A stretch of 64,000 nucleotides of DNA. Origin: Campanula takesimana (Eukaryota > Streptophyta > Magnoliopsida > Asterales > Campanulaceae). The notes under the pieces were generated by a model. The model worked only from the letters and a program-made list of their open reading frames with translations. It did no database searches and was not told the DNA's origin. Position numbers and translations under genes: made by a program. The stretch's first letter is position 1. The number at the start of each line of letters is the position of its first letter. Positions 1 to 10,828 of this stretch are shown piece by piece. The stretch spans positions 1,914,490 through 1,978,489 of the forward strand of contig JAOWBW010000388.1 of NCBI GenBank assembly GCA_026119855.1, in the 5' to 3' direction.

Positions 1-2240
1 TCTATCTAAAATGAAAATTTGAAAGCCTAATTTGATTTTTTTTTTAATTTGAAATTCAAATCTAGACAACTTAATAATTATCTCATATTTCCATGCTCTT
101 TCCACAACTTCCATAAAAAAATTACAATCTCCCATTTCTGAAATTATTACTCAACCAAATCTTTACCATTTTTACTTTTATTATTTAAATTCATACTATT
201 TTCAGATTTATTTTTTGGACAAAATATTAAAGGTTTGTGTTTTTTGTGTTCTTGATCAATATTTGCCTTCCTTTTAGTTTTAGCACAAAAATTGAAATGC
301 GTGGTTAATTTTAATTTTTGTATTAGATAATAACTGATTATAAAACATTGGTTAAATAATTAAATTATTGTTTCAAAATAATAATAATAATTAAATTATG
401 GCCTTGTAGTTTGATAATGATTTTAATCAAAAGAAAATGGGGGAAATTAGAGAAATGTTTAAACAATTTAAGCTAGTGGTTTTAGTGGGTCCACATTTAA
501 GCTCCCATTAACGCACATTCCACCAAAACCACCATCCATAACCACCACCATTCACCACTGTTCACCACAACCACCGTCCACTAAGGAAAACCAAGAAAAC
601 CAAAAAAAACAAGAGAAATGGAGAAGGAGAAAATGAGACAGATCTTTTCTTTTTAAAAAATAAACTATTATTATCAGTACTATTACTGGTCATTTAATAT
701 AAAAATAATATTTATATTCAAAAAAATATTTAGTAATAATAATGAAGATAATGAAATATCTAATATTAAAAATTATAATGATTAATAATAATAATTAAAT
801 ACATATTATAAAACAATAATGATTGGAAGTCTTATAACAAAAAATCGAAAATACTCATTAATAATTAATAATGATAATAATTAATAATGATAATAATTAA
901 TAATGATAATAATTAATAATGATTATATTTAATAATGATAATAATTAATAATGATTATAATTAATGATGATTTTAATTAAATAATTAAAATATGGGAGGG
1001 TCTATTACCACTACAACATTTGCTAATCCACTACATCCATTGTGATTTTAGTAAATTAATCATTTATTTGACACAGCTGCCCCTCATAAAGAGACTACAT
1101 ATATTTCAAAATTTGCTTATCCAATACAACTATTAATACTCTTTTAACTTTTGATTAATTTGTGTTACAATTTTTTATTCTTCTCTTTTTTTATCCCAAA
1201 TTATGTTCTTTTAATTACGTTAAGATATATGAATAATTTATATGTAAAAAATTGAAGAAAAATATAAGAATAATATAATATAAAATTATCTATTTTTCAC
1301 TCTGATCTTTTATATACAAAGAATTAAATATCTTTATTCACCTAGTCTTACTTCTATATCTCCAACAAGTATGATTTTCTATTTGTTGTGATCTCAATTA
1401 ACGATAAATAAAATGAAAGAAAGGGGACCTGGCACAGTGATGAGAAATTAATAAATTTTAAATAACGAATTTTTCAAATGAAGCATAAAACATGAGTAAG
1501 GAATAAAATTAAATATTTTTACCTTATATTGAAAAAAATTAAATGCTGTCATATTGAATTTTTTTTTCAATATTTATTAGTTATAATGCTTCTTAAGTTT
1601 GAAACTAATAAAGTTTTTAGCAAAATTTTCCTTAGTAGTATAATTAAAATATTAAATAATATGTTGGTGAGGACAAATAGCTATAAGTAATATACGTCCA
1701 TTAAATTAACAAAATCATTTTTATTAAAAAAAATATGAGACGAAAAAAATGTATTGGATTTGTTATTAACAGTTTAATATGGATAATGGAAAAATAAAAA
1801 AATATAAATAAAATTTGGTTAAAAGGGAAATTTAGGAGATTAGTTAACACAAATTATCCCTCTCAAAATTCCTTCCTTAGGTATTTAAGAATCTACTACA
1901 TGTCATGCTTATATTTGTGGTGTATAAAAAGATTTTATACACTGAGTGTAAGTGTATCAGCTTCTCTGAAAGGAAAAAAAAAAACATTAGAGATAAGTGG
2001 TTTAATATGTATGGGCCATGATTTCACTAAACTTTTTTTTTCTATTTCACTAAACTATATTTAATGGAGTAGTTTAATGTAAATGGACAAATGGAGTCTC
2101 TTCCACAGACACACAGTCGTCGGAGGTGACGTGTCTAGTTGTGTACAAATTGATTTGGTTAACCTAATTGATTTAAGCAACACTTGTGTTGGCGTACAAG
2201 GTTTTGTTTCGATGAAAAAGATATTCATTCTTCCTCGGGT
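1..2240. other. AT-rich spacer without recognised genes
   Basis: No open frame here resembles a protein. Most of the stretch is AT-rich and rich in homopolymers. A short ACC/CCA-rich patch lies near 510-585, and an AATAAT-type tandem repeat near 853-985. Nothing else is supported. Confidence 0.7.
853..985. repeat. AATAAT-type tandem repeat
   Basis: A unit of about 15 bases reading close to AATAATTAATAATGAT repeats about eight times with small changes. It is an AT-rich minisatellite with no coding potential. Confidence 0.75.
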
Positions 2241-2244
2241 ATTA

Positions 2245-2421
2245 CTCCCTCCGTCCCAAAATGATCTTTTCATTAGCCATTTATCATTGTCTCAAAATAT
2301 TTTCCACATTTCTAAAACTTAGGCTTAAAAGTGCATAACTAAAACATGGCTAGCAAAACAAGTGTTCATATCCTTAAAAAGTTTGAATAGTCAAACGCGA
2401 AGATCATTTTGAGACGGAGTG
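2245..2421. mobile_element. Stowaway-type MITE, family A
   Basis: The left end is CTCCCTCCGTCCCAAAATGA after a TA dinucleotide, and the right end is its degenerate complement. The interior is shared with the copies at 56624-56799 and 60134-60325 (the last inverted). TA flanks and CTCCCTCCGTCC ends are typical of Stowaway (Tc1/mariner) elements. Confidence 0.75.
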
Positions 2422-3229
2422 AATTAAACATGGCTAGAAATATTTTTAAAAACCATTTTAAAGATTTTATTATGATCATCTCTTTTAATTGTGCATTTGG
2501 TCAAACTACACCTCTATAAGTGGGACGATGAACTGATGAAGTACTACTAAACAAAAAGCCAGAAGCAAAATTTGGGATCTTTAGGGACTCACACTCCTGC
2601 TAGTTAGTACTCCAGCGAGCGGTGTTCAGCTCACTACATCACATCATTTTCTGGTTTTGTTGTTGAGATCGATTTTCTAGTTGTGGGTCCCACTAAACTT
2701 AATATTCATCTCGTCCGTTGAGCATAAATACTACATTGTTGCTTGATCGACACGGGAAGAAGGAAGAACAAAGCCCCACATTAGCGGGTTTCAAATCCGG
2801 AACTTTAGCATTATCCTCTATAGTCATGTCACACATAAATATGATGCGGATAGTCCACAGAAATGTACATTTTGATTGATTCATTTATCCTGATGATAAT
2901 GCCTTTCCACCACAAATTCTTCAATCATGATCATGTTTATAATAAGTGAGCCCCAATCATAACAGACAGCAATATGAAATTATGAACAACTGCTACAAAT
3001 GAAGTTACTCAGCAAACTTCTAAACCAGCGAATTCAGATTTAGCATCAGAACGTCTGAACCACGGCAAATACAGTATGCACTAATCTTAAATTGAAGTCA
3101 AAATAGTGTGTGTAAAAGTATCAATTGTATTTGATGCCTCAAAATTATGGACAAACAAAAATTTAAGCAGAAAAGAGAAGTATACGACGTGGTAGTAATC
3201 AGCATGGCGAGGGATGATCTTTAAGTACT

Positions 3230-6200
3230 CTATTCCATGGAAGTGAGGCTTGGGGCGTACCATCCTAACTTGTTAACAATCTTGCCCATCCGTTCTTCTT
3301 GTCCCTTTGAATCCCCCAGGGCCGTTGTGAAAGGGTACACGTAGGTGACTTTTGTAGCCATGCATCTGTAAACCACCACATCTCCCTTCACCAAGAACTC
3401 TAGCACGTCACGCCCAAACCCTCCGTCTACCTCTGCTTGCAGATATTGGCCTGCATTTTTTTTCCATTCATCAGTAAAACACTCAAAAGGAAAAGGATTA
3501 GTAAAAGATCCTGCTAGTAAAGCTTCCATAATTAATTAATAATGAGCATAATTACTTTCAGACTCGGTGTAAAGACTAAAACTTGAGAGGGGACTAGTGG
3601 TATGGCATCAAGTGTGTCATGAAACTTCAAGAAAATGTACACCAATACATTTACTACTACCTCCATCCTAAAATGAATGACCTTTTTTTTTCTTTTTCAG
3701 ATTCGCTCTTGATCAAGAGTGAATCTGAATATTTTTGGACATTGGTTTTGGTACAGAGAGAGTAATATTTACTGTCTGTACTCCCTACATCAGAACAGTA
3801 TTCTTTTTACTCCATTCCATACGGTTGGTCCCTGTTTGAAGAATCGAATAGAGGAACAAGTAAATACTTCCAGGCTAACTTTCCTAACCCAGTCCCCCTG
3901 ACCCCTTGCATTCATGTTTGAGGCACATATACCACGAAGTTGTATAAACTGTGACAAAATCTGAAATATAAATGACCGTAACAACATCCTCATATATTCT
4001 CACCAAAGAAGATGCATCACAGGACACACAGAATGGAGAAACTTGAGGATCGAAACTAGACTAGCATTTGGATATGCAACATTTTGGACCAAAATGCGAT
4101 TAATTGTCGGATTTGGTAGTCCAAAAAATGTACAAAACAAAAGACAGCATTCTTGATCATGTGTCCTAACTTCTAGTGTACGGACTAGTGTTGGGAAGAC
4201 AAGAGAGTTCCTTATTAAGATTTGAATGCACCAAGGTTCTGCTCTTAGTCCCTTGCTCTGATAATGGACGAATTGACAAGGTCAATCCAAGATGATATTC
4301 CATGGTGTATGTTGTTCGCAGGTGATATTGTGCTGATTGATGAGACAAAAGAGGGTGTTGAAAGTAAATTGGAGTTGTGGAGACATTCTTTGGAATTCCG
4401 AGGATTTAGACTGAGCAGAAGCGAGACCAAATATATGGAGTGTAAGTTTAGCAGAGTTGGAAGCACGGAAGCAGGGGTGATCACATTCGATGGAAAGATT
4501 GACCAATCTTCTGAGTTTGTTCACTATCTTGGATTTATCATCCAAAAAGATGGAGAATTGGAGGAAGATGTGGCTCATAGGATTATAGCAGACTGGTTGA
4601 AGTGGAAGAGTGCAACAAGGTTTCTATGTGATCGCGGCAAGCCCAATAGATTAAAGGAAAAATTCTACCGCACGACAATCAGGCCGGCACTGCTTTATGG
4701 CATTGAACGTTGGGTCGTGAAACAGTGTCCCGTTCATAAGATGAATGTAGCAGAGATGCGTATGCTACGATGGATGTGTCGGCATACAAGAAAGGATCGA
4801 TTGAGGAATGAGGTGATCAGGGGCAAAGTAGGAGTTGCGCCCATTGAGGATAAAATGAGGGAGAATCGTGGTTTGGTCATATGAAATGGAAACCGAGTGA
4901 TGCGCTGCTTAGGAGGCTTGAAGAGTGGAGAAGTGATAAAATGGCGAGAGGTAAGGGAAGACCCAAGTAAACTTGGATTAGGGTGATTGAAAATGATATG
5001 AGTTTACTTGGATTAGATGAAAATATGGTGCTGAAGAGGCCGGAGAGGAGGGCAAAAATTCATGCGTGTGATTGGGTTTAAGTTTTCATTATTATTATTA
5101 TTTTCGTTTTCACTATCTATATATGTATCTATTATTTTATTATCACTATTCTTATTCTTATTATTTTTTCTTCTCTTCTTTTTGTTTTCTATTTTTCCCC
5201 ACCTATTTCTTCTTTTAATTTTTTTTCAATTTCCTTTATTTATTTATTTATTTATTTTATTTATTTTATTTATTTTACTTACACATTTTCCTTCACGATG
5301 ACATATGAGGATTCATGTTAGCCGACCCCAAACTATTTTGGGATTAAGGCTTTGTTGTTGTGGTTGTTGTAAAGCATCCAGTAAAAATAAGGGCAATGCT
5401 AGGCTTACAAAAGATGGCTACAAAATGAAGGATACAAGATGTGGTGGCGATATTTCATGGGCTACATCGATAGTGGACCCGGCACACTCTAATTAAAAAC
5501 ACCAATACAATTATGACACCTTATTTTGTAAGCCACATTTTGTAGCCATCTTTTGTAACTTTATTATTTCCCTAAAAATAACAAAGCTGCATAGTCAAGC
5601 CGCCATTTCCATTCAAAAATTGCGCTATCTTCAATAATAAAGTTACTCAATCCCATATTCTCATGTCAAGAGAAAGTGAAAAGGACGTATTATAGCTCGA
5701 GCCGCTCAAACCGTTTTCAATAACTTTCAAGGCGGGGATTAATGCTCTCATTTAGCAGCACAGCATATAACGGCCCTCTTAACTGATGCCATTGACTTGT
5801 GTGTGTCTCTTTGTGTAACGTGAACGTAGCATACATGCATGTAATCTTCGATATGTTATTATCATGTACTTCCTCTGTCCCAGATTGTCTAACTTCCCAA
5901 ATTTGTTGCCAATGAACAAAAGTAGAAGCTCATTCAGGGACTGAGCTAGTAAGTTTTATGTAACTACTGAATTCTACAAATAACTCAATGTATTTGCTTG
6001 GTAAACAAATACTACCTCTGTCACAAAACGAATGTCCGAAATTGTTCATGATCAAGAGCAATTTCGGAAATTCATTTTGGGACGGAGTAAAGATTACTGA
6101 TGCTGTACATCATTAGCCCAGTTCTTTCAAATGATGATTAGAGCAAAATTACCATCAGGGGTGTCTTCAACAACCTGAATTTTAGCATTCTTCTGTGTTT

Positions 6201-6911
6201 CCATTATAGCTTGCTGCAATTGCTGCAAAATGAATAAGCCAAAAACAGAAATGAAAAACCAACATTTTCATAGCATAAACATGAAAACCCAATTCTAAAA
6301 GACATGTCATAATTCTCACCTGAATCGCATTTTGTGAAGCAGTATCCGGAATCGTCCAAGGGAATGTGAAGGACGCAGACATTGGATTGGTCGAAATACA
6401 CCCAGGATTGATTGAAGGGCAAGCCCTAATTTTCCTGAAAAACAAGAATCAAAACAGCAAATCAGGACAAGAATTGGGGGAAATGGATGAAGCCCATTAA
6501 GAAAAAAAAAATTGAATTTTCGGATTACCCATTGTCTAATCCGGTGGCTAAGTTCTTGGATTGAGAAAAGGGGGTGGTGGGAGGTAGTAAAGAGGGTGGA
6601 GATTTAAGAGAAGGAAGGGCCAAACAGGAAAGTGGGGATGTTAAAGTTGTCACAGCTATGGCTAAGGAGAATAAATTGGACAAGAAATTGGAAGAATGTG
6701 GTTCAGTGTTTGGGTGATTAATTTGTAAATTGGCTGCTCCAAGAGTTTGGGGTCGAGGAAAATAAGGTTTGATGATTGATGGGTAAGGAAAAGTGGTGTT
6801 CTTGGAGGTTGGGGGAAGTGGGTGGAGAAGGGTTGTGGTTAAATTGAAGATCATGTTTATTGTTAATATTATTGGAGTGGAGTGAATCTGGTTTGGACAT
6901 GATAGCATCAC
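3230..6911 (-). CDS. DUF1499 protein, predicted chloroplast/thylakoid lumen
   Basis: Four exons on the minus strand: 6911-6529, 6434-6320, 6222-6153 and 3450-3230. All junctions are GT-AG and keep phase, giving 262 residues. The first 100 or so residues are Ser/Thr/Pro-rich with few acidic residues and end in a hydrophobic stretch and a SCLALPS-like site, which looks like a bipartite chloroplast-to-lumen targeting sequence. The mature part starts with RACPSINPGCISTNP and includes AEVDGGFGRDVLEFLVKGD, hallmarks of plant DUF1499 proteins. The biochemical role is not known to me. The start is the upstream Met of the open frame; a Met about 19 residues later is also possible. The 2.7-kb third intron holds an RTE relic and several MITEs. 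The exon calls are firm; lumen targeting is inferred. Confidence 0.88.
3660..3762. mobile_element. short Stowaway-like hairpin in an intron
   Basis: About 103 bp flanked by TA, with CTCCATCC-like and AGAGAG ends. The centre is a near-perfect palindrome around TTGATCAA near 3699-3727. It lies in the third intron of the DUF1499 gene. Confidence 0.5.
4200..5372 (+). mobile_element. 5'-truncated RTE-type LINE relic
   Basis: The plus strand encodes the end of a reverse transcriptase. Before the open frame at 4264-4884 lie remnants of HQGSALSPLL. The catalytic FADD box reads FAGD, and further on come YLGFI, FYRTTIRPALLYG and AEMRMLRWMCRHTR, typical of plant RTE retroelements. The frame is broken near 4877 by a shift and again near 4968 by an in-frame TAA; the remnant continues to about 5080. 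The 3' part has a low-complexity T-rich tract and ends in TTGTTG-like repeats, the usual RTE tail. It sits opposite in strand to its host DUF1499 gene, is dead, and has lost most of its 5' end. Confidence 0.85.
5391..5572. mobile_element. Mutator-like MITE, copy 1
   Basis: A 182-bp element starting GGGCAATGCTAGG, with an inverted right end. It is flanked by perfect 9-bp direct repeats TAAAAATAA at 5382-5390 and 5573-5581. It landed 18 bp after the RTE tail. Other copies: 21198, 22241, 31693 and 35964. Confidence 0.85.
6012..6090. mobile_element. short Stowaway-like hairpin in an intron
   Basis: About 78 bp with CTACCTCTGTC and GGGACGGAGTA ends. The arms carry CGAAATTG/CAATTTCG around a TGATCA centre. 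It lies in the long third intron of the DUF1499 gene. Confidence 0.55.
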
Positions 6912-8223
6912 TGGTTGTGTGCAGGTGCAAGAGAGTGAATCTAACTAGTTAAATAATGTCCGCACATCTTAGTAGTGGACCCATGTTGGTGTCATACAAA
7001 ATTGTAAAGAAACAAATTGTGTATTTTTGCCAAAAATTAAAAATACAAAAATAATAATACTATAGTAAAAAAATATGTGCTAGTGATGATGTTAAAGAAT
7101 TTGTTTTTTTGAAGGAGTATATTTCTTTAGGATGAAGATGAACCAGCGCACAATAAACACCATTAACTCAGTCAGGTTTGATTTCGGTTAGAGTTTTGGA
7201 TGTGAGAAAAAGTATTATGGAGGAATGAAGATATAATCTTAGCTAAGCAAGAAGAAGATGTGAATGTCTTAGAATTAGAGTTTGTGTATGAATACACGTA
7301 TCGTAGACCTTAAGAACAGAGATGCATATAGTAGGACCTTGGTGTGAGTGAAGGTTTGAGATCCAATGTTTCATGTGGACATGTAACGTCCTCTCGATTG
7401 TCTCGCCAGTTTGATGGGATAGGATCGTGGGGTGAGAATGTCTTTTCTACAATAGCAGTGTGTCATTGCCTGCAGTAAAGTGTGCACGCCAACTCATCAT
7501 TTAATGTGATGGATTGACACGTGCGCGGGGAGGCAAAATGAGAGTTTAGGGATGCCTGAGTCTTAGGCAGTTGGAGGGATAGATATTCCTTTAGAGGACG
7601 AGTGTATTAGGCTAGAGGTCGCAATTAGAAGGAAGATTGATTTCATGGGTCGGTTCAAATAGTCAGTCAGGATCGCAAGATGGACAAGAGAGTAATGGTG
7701 GAGACAAGATATCAAGACAGTTTTAATATAATTTAACTTAATACGAGCCATGTACAACAAATAAAGAACAAAATGAGTGAAGAACGTTTATTTTCTTCCA
7801 TCGGTAGTGATTAACATGTTAATGTGATTCTTTAAACGACCGAAAAAAAAATTACATGTTAATGTAATACTCCTTTCGTCCCGATTTAAAGTTTTTAGTT
7901 TGACTTTACACGCTTATTAAGAAACCAAAGCAAATTTGAGTCAAGAAATTAGTGTGTGCAGGATATAATTGTCCATTCATAAAGCAAGTAGGTAAAAAAT
8001 AGATGGGTAAGTGATGGTTTTTTTTTTTTTTATAATATATGAACTTTATGAGGACAAGGATGTCCAAAACACTATTCATAATTTGCCATTTAAGGAATAA
8101 AGCAACTAACAACCTTAAACGGAGTACGGAGACATACCAAAAAGGAAAGTAAGAACTTTAAACTGGGACGGAGAGAGTACATTTTATTTTATATAAATAT
8201 CTGCCTATAATTACTTACGAGAA
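6912..8223. other. spacer between DUF1499 gene and tRNA-Ser
   Basis: This holds the upstream region of the minus-strand DUF1499 gene and one Stowaway element (7870-8177). I see no other gene in it. Confidence 0.6.
7870..8177. mobile_element. Stowaway-type MITE, family B
   Basis: About 308 bp between TA dinucleotides, with CTCCTTTCGTCCC and GGGACGGAGAGAG ends. Its interior matches, inverted, the copies at 11814-12106, 12678-12975 and 37008-37300. It ends 46 bp before the tRNA gene. Confidence 0.75.
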
Positions 8224-8305
8224 GTCGATATGTCCGAGTGGTTAAGGAGACAGACTTGAAATCTGTTGGGCTTCGCCCGCGCAGGTTCGAACCCTGCTGT
8301 CGACG
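8224..8305 (+). tRNA. tRNA-Ser (anticodon UGA)
   Basis: This 82-nt gene folds as a class II tRNA. The acceptor stem is GTCGATA with TGTCGAC, and the discriminator is G8305. The anticodon loop CTTGAAA carries TGA at 8257-8259 between ACAGA and TCTGT. The long variable arm TTGGGCTTCGCCCGC and the GGTTCGAACCC T-arm are both present. No intron. A long T run follows two bases later and would end RNA polymerase III transcription. Confidence 0.95.
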
Positions 8306-8307
8306 AA

Positions 8308-8336
8308 TTTTTTTTTTTTTTTTTTTTTTTTTTTTC
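8308..8336 (+). terminator. Pol III T-tract after tRNA-Ser
   Basis: An almost unbroken T run begins just after the discriminator base, far longer than the four to six T residues RNA polymerase III needs to stop. Confidence 0.7.
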
Positions 8337-8450
8337 TCGCAAAATTAGGGTTTTAAATCAATGGATCTTCCCCCCAAAGTGGGAGTTTAATTTCTTGGAT
8401 TTGTCGCAACTGAAAACCATACCACAACAACACACCCAAATTCGTAATCA

Positions 8451-10250
8451 ATGGAAGAAGAAACGGGAACCTCGCCGAGATCAACCCAAGAGCTAGCGAT
8501 GGAGGGAGAAAAACAGTTAGAAGACACAATCGAAGCAGCTTCCCAGATCTTGTCTTCCATGAACGATGAGCTCTGCGACCCTTGTTTATGGTCCACTCCT
8601 CCTCCTCCTCCATCTACTACCATTAATTCCAATCCCAACACCAGTAACGGTCATCACATCCCTTCAAACGGCGACGGTCCCTTCTCCGATTCCGCTCACC
8701 ATTTCGAAATGGGCGGTGGAGCTCTTGACGAAGCTCGTCTCCGCTACAAATCTTCAATTGCGGCTCTCCGGTCCCTCCTTACTGCTATCCCTCACTCTCA
8801 TAAGGTACGTACTCTGGTGATTTCTATTTCTATTTCGATTCCTTGCTATTATCAGTCATTTTATGATGAATTTGGCTGCTTGAACTTGGTAGCTGCCTCT
8901 AATGATGAGGTTTAGATGAAAGTAAAGTTTTGTTATTTGTGTGGTTCCTTTCCTGCCTTTTGAATTATGTTCTTAATGTATCTCCGGCCAACCCCGAATC
9001 ATTTTGGGACCAAGGCTTTGTTGTGTTGCAATATATTTTTGTCGTTTCTCTGACTTGACAGAAAAATGTGATTATGGCACGCATGCCTTTGATATCTTAA
9101 CTCGAATCTGCTCACAGACAATTTTGTTTTTCGAACTCTAAATTGTTTATCAAACTTGTTACTCCCTCCATCCCATAGTATATGTTCACTTTTCCTTTTT
9201 AGTCTATCCCAGAGTATATGTCCACTTCCTAAAATGGCAAAGAATCTTTACTATTCTTCCCACTCATTCTATTTCCTACTTTACTTTTATACTCACAACA
9301 CCAATCAACTTACTATTCCCCCCACTCATTCTCTCTCTCTCTCTCCTACTTTACTTTTATTTACATCACTTCCACCATTTTTTAATCTTCGTGCAAATGA
9401 GAGGGTGACATTGGAGGGAGTATATAGAAATGAGTATACTGAAGATAAGATTGATCAAACTCTCAAATGGAAGTTGATAAAAAAAGGTGTTGCATTTTTT
9501 ATGCAAGGATGGCATTGATTACATGTTCACATAACTGGTTCACATGATTGATTAAGATATTTGATATTACAAAATACTTGGAGCATGGCTTTTGAGGTTC
9601 TGTGGCTTGCTTTTTGTTTGTTTTTTTCATGGAAAGTATTTGTCTGATGTGGGACTTGATCTTATTCTCACTTGCATAATCTTTCTCAGGAAAGTGATTG
9701 GGAATTCGTTTGGTGTATTGTTTGCTGAGTCATAAATTATTAGTTAATCGATGTGATCACAGAAGGATGTATTAACGTAGGAATTTTATGTTTACTTTTT
9801 CGTTTTAGTTTGATTGGTGTTGCAATTGGTTAATTTCCGTTTAATCTTACTATAGGCCAAAGCCTTTGAAATGGGTTCAGCAGCTTACAGTTCTGGAATG
9901 CCAGTAGAACAAGTGGCTATTGAGAAGCTGGAAGAACGAGCCTTCAGTTTAAGAAAGGTAAATTTTACTGTATCTGAGTTGATAATATAAGAAGGACATT
10001 TCATTTTAGCTAATTTCCTCTTGTTCTGTGTCCTTTCTCCCTTCATCTTCTTCTTCTTAACATCCTGTCTGACCATTTACCTATGGTTATTTTACGTGTT
10101 GCTATCAGTATGATTTGATTTTATTTTTTTTAAATGTAATTCTAATTGTAGGAGCTTGACAGCAAAAGCAAGCATCTCAAGGATCTAATTGACGAGCTTA
10201 GAGATTTTATTACTGACATCTCAACGTGGCAAAGTCCTTGTTCCGTGTGA
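8451..10250 (+). CDS. MED30: Mediator complex subunit 30
   Basis: Three phase-0 exons: 8451-8804, 9856-9957 and 10152-10250, encoding 184 residues. MED30 is a head-module subunit of the Mediator coactivator, which links transcription factors to RNA polymerase II in the nucleus. Diagnostic segments are TQELAMEGEKQLEDTIEAA and SSMNDELCDP near the N-terminus, a low-complexity Pro/Ser/Asn linker, LRYKSSIAALRSLL, and a C-terminal coiled-coil region closing with the conserved ITDISTWQSPCSV. Length and ending agree with the Arabidopsis protein as I remember it. The start is the first in-frame Met before the conserved block. Intron 1 contains an RTE 3' end and a Stowaway element. The gene is convergent with the CBS-PB1 gene downstream. 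Confidence 0.95.
8984..9035 (+). mobile_element. RTE 3'-end fragment
   Basis: A short match to the tail of the RTE at 4200-5372: CCGGCCAACCCCGAATCATT, then GGGACCAAGGCTTTGTTGTG. It is a heavily truncated copy in MED30 intron 1. Confidence 0.6.
9162..9420. mobile_element. Stowaway-type MITE, family C
   Basis: CTCCCTCCATCCC and GGAGGGAG ends between TA dinucleotides, in MED30 intron 1. The interior resembles the copy at 36660-36860. Confidence 0.7.
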
Positions 10251-10828
10251 AAGTTCGTCAGAGTAGATCTACATTAATTCCCCAATGTATTTGCAAATAG
10301 GAACTCTGCCTTCTTAATGGCCATTACTTGAATATCCATTTTTATTTGATTTTCAAGTTACCAAAATCAACTCCATATCTTTCTTCATTGCACCCCCCCA
10401 CCCTTCCTTAATGAATGTCGCACTTTCCTTTTATGGTGAATTTGCTCAAATCATGTACTGCTGTTATTTCACAATCCATGACAAGCATAACATAATGATC
10501 ATTCATCTATAACACCATCAACACAGTAAATAATTCAGAACAAACCAATGTTACATAACCTAGGCTACAATCAACCAAAACAAGGTAGATCAACCGAAAC
10601 ATGAAAAGTTTCCAACAAAACAATTTCACTCTATCATAAAACGACGTTTCGGTACAAGAACTGAAGATCCCAAAAAGGCGAGACTTTCTCTTTATACATT
10701 ACCATTCACAACCAATCATAGGGCAACATGCCCCTCCAACAAAATTCAAATTTCGGAGAAACTCCTCAATTGTTTCAAGAAATCATGTATAAATTTGGAA
10801 TGATTCCAAAATAAGAAGAAAAAAAAAA
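10251..10828. other. convergent 3' spacer between MED30 and CBS-PB1
   Basis: Only 578 bases separate the two stop codons, so both 3' untranslated regions must lie here. I see no repeat or further gene. Confidence 0.6.

Noticed and set aside
853..985. Possible CRISPR-like array
   Set aside because: Short AT-rich tandem repeat with no unique spacers, in a eukaryotic genome.
5062..5301. Hydrophobic 79-codon frame
   Set aside because: Produced by T-rich low-complexity sequence in the RTE 3' region.
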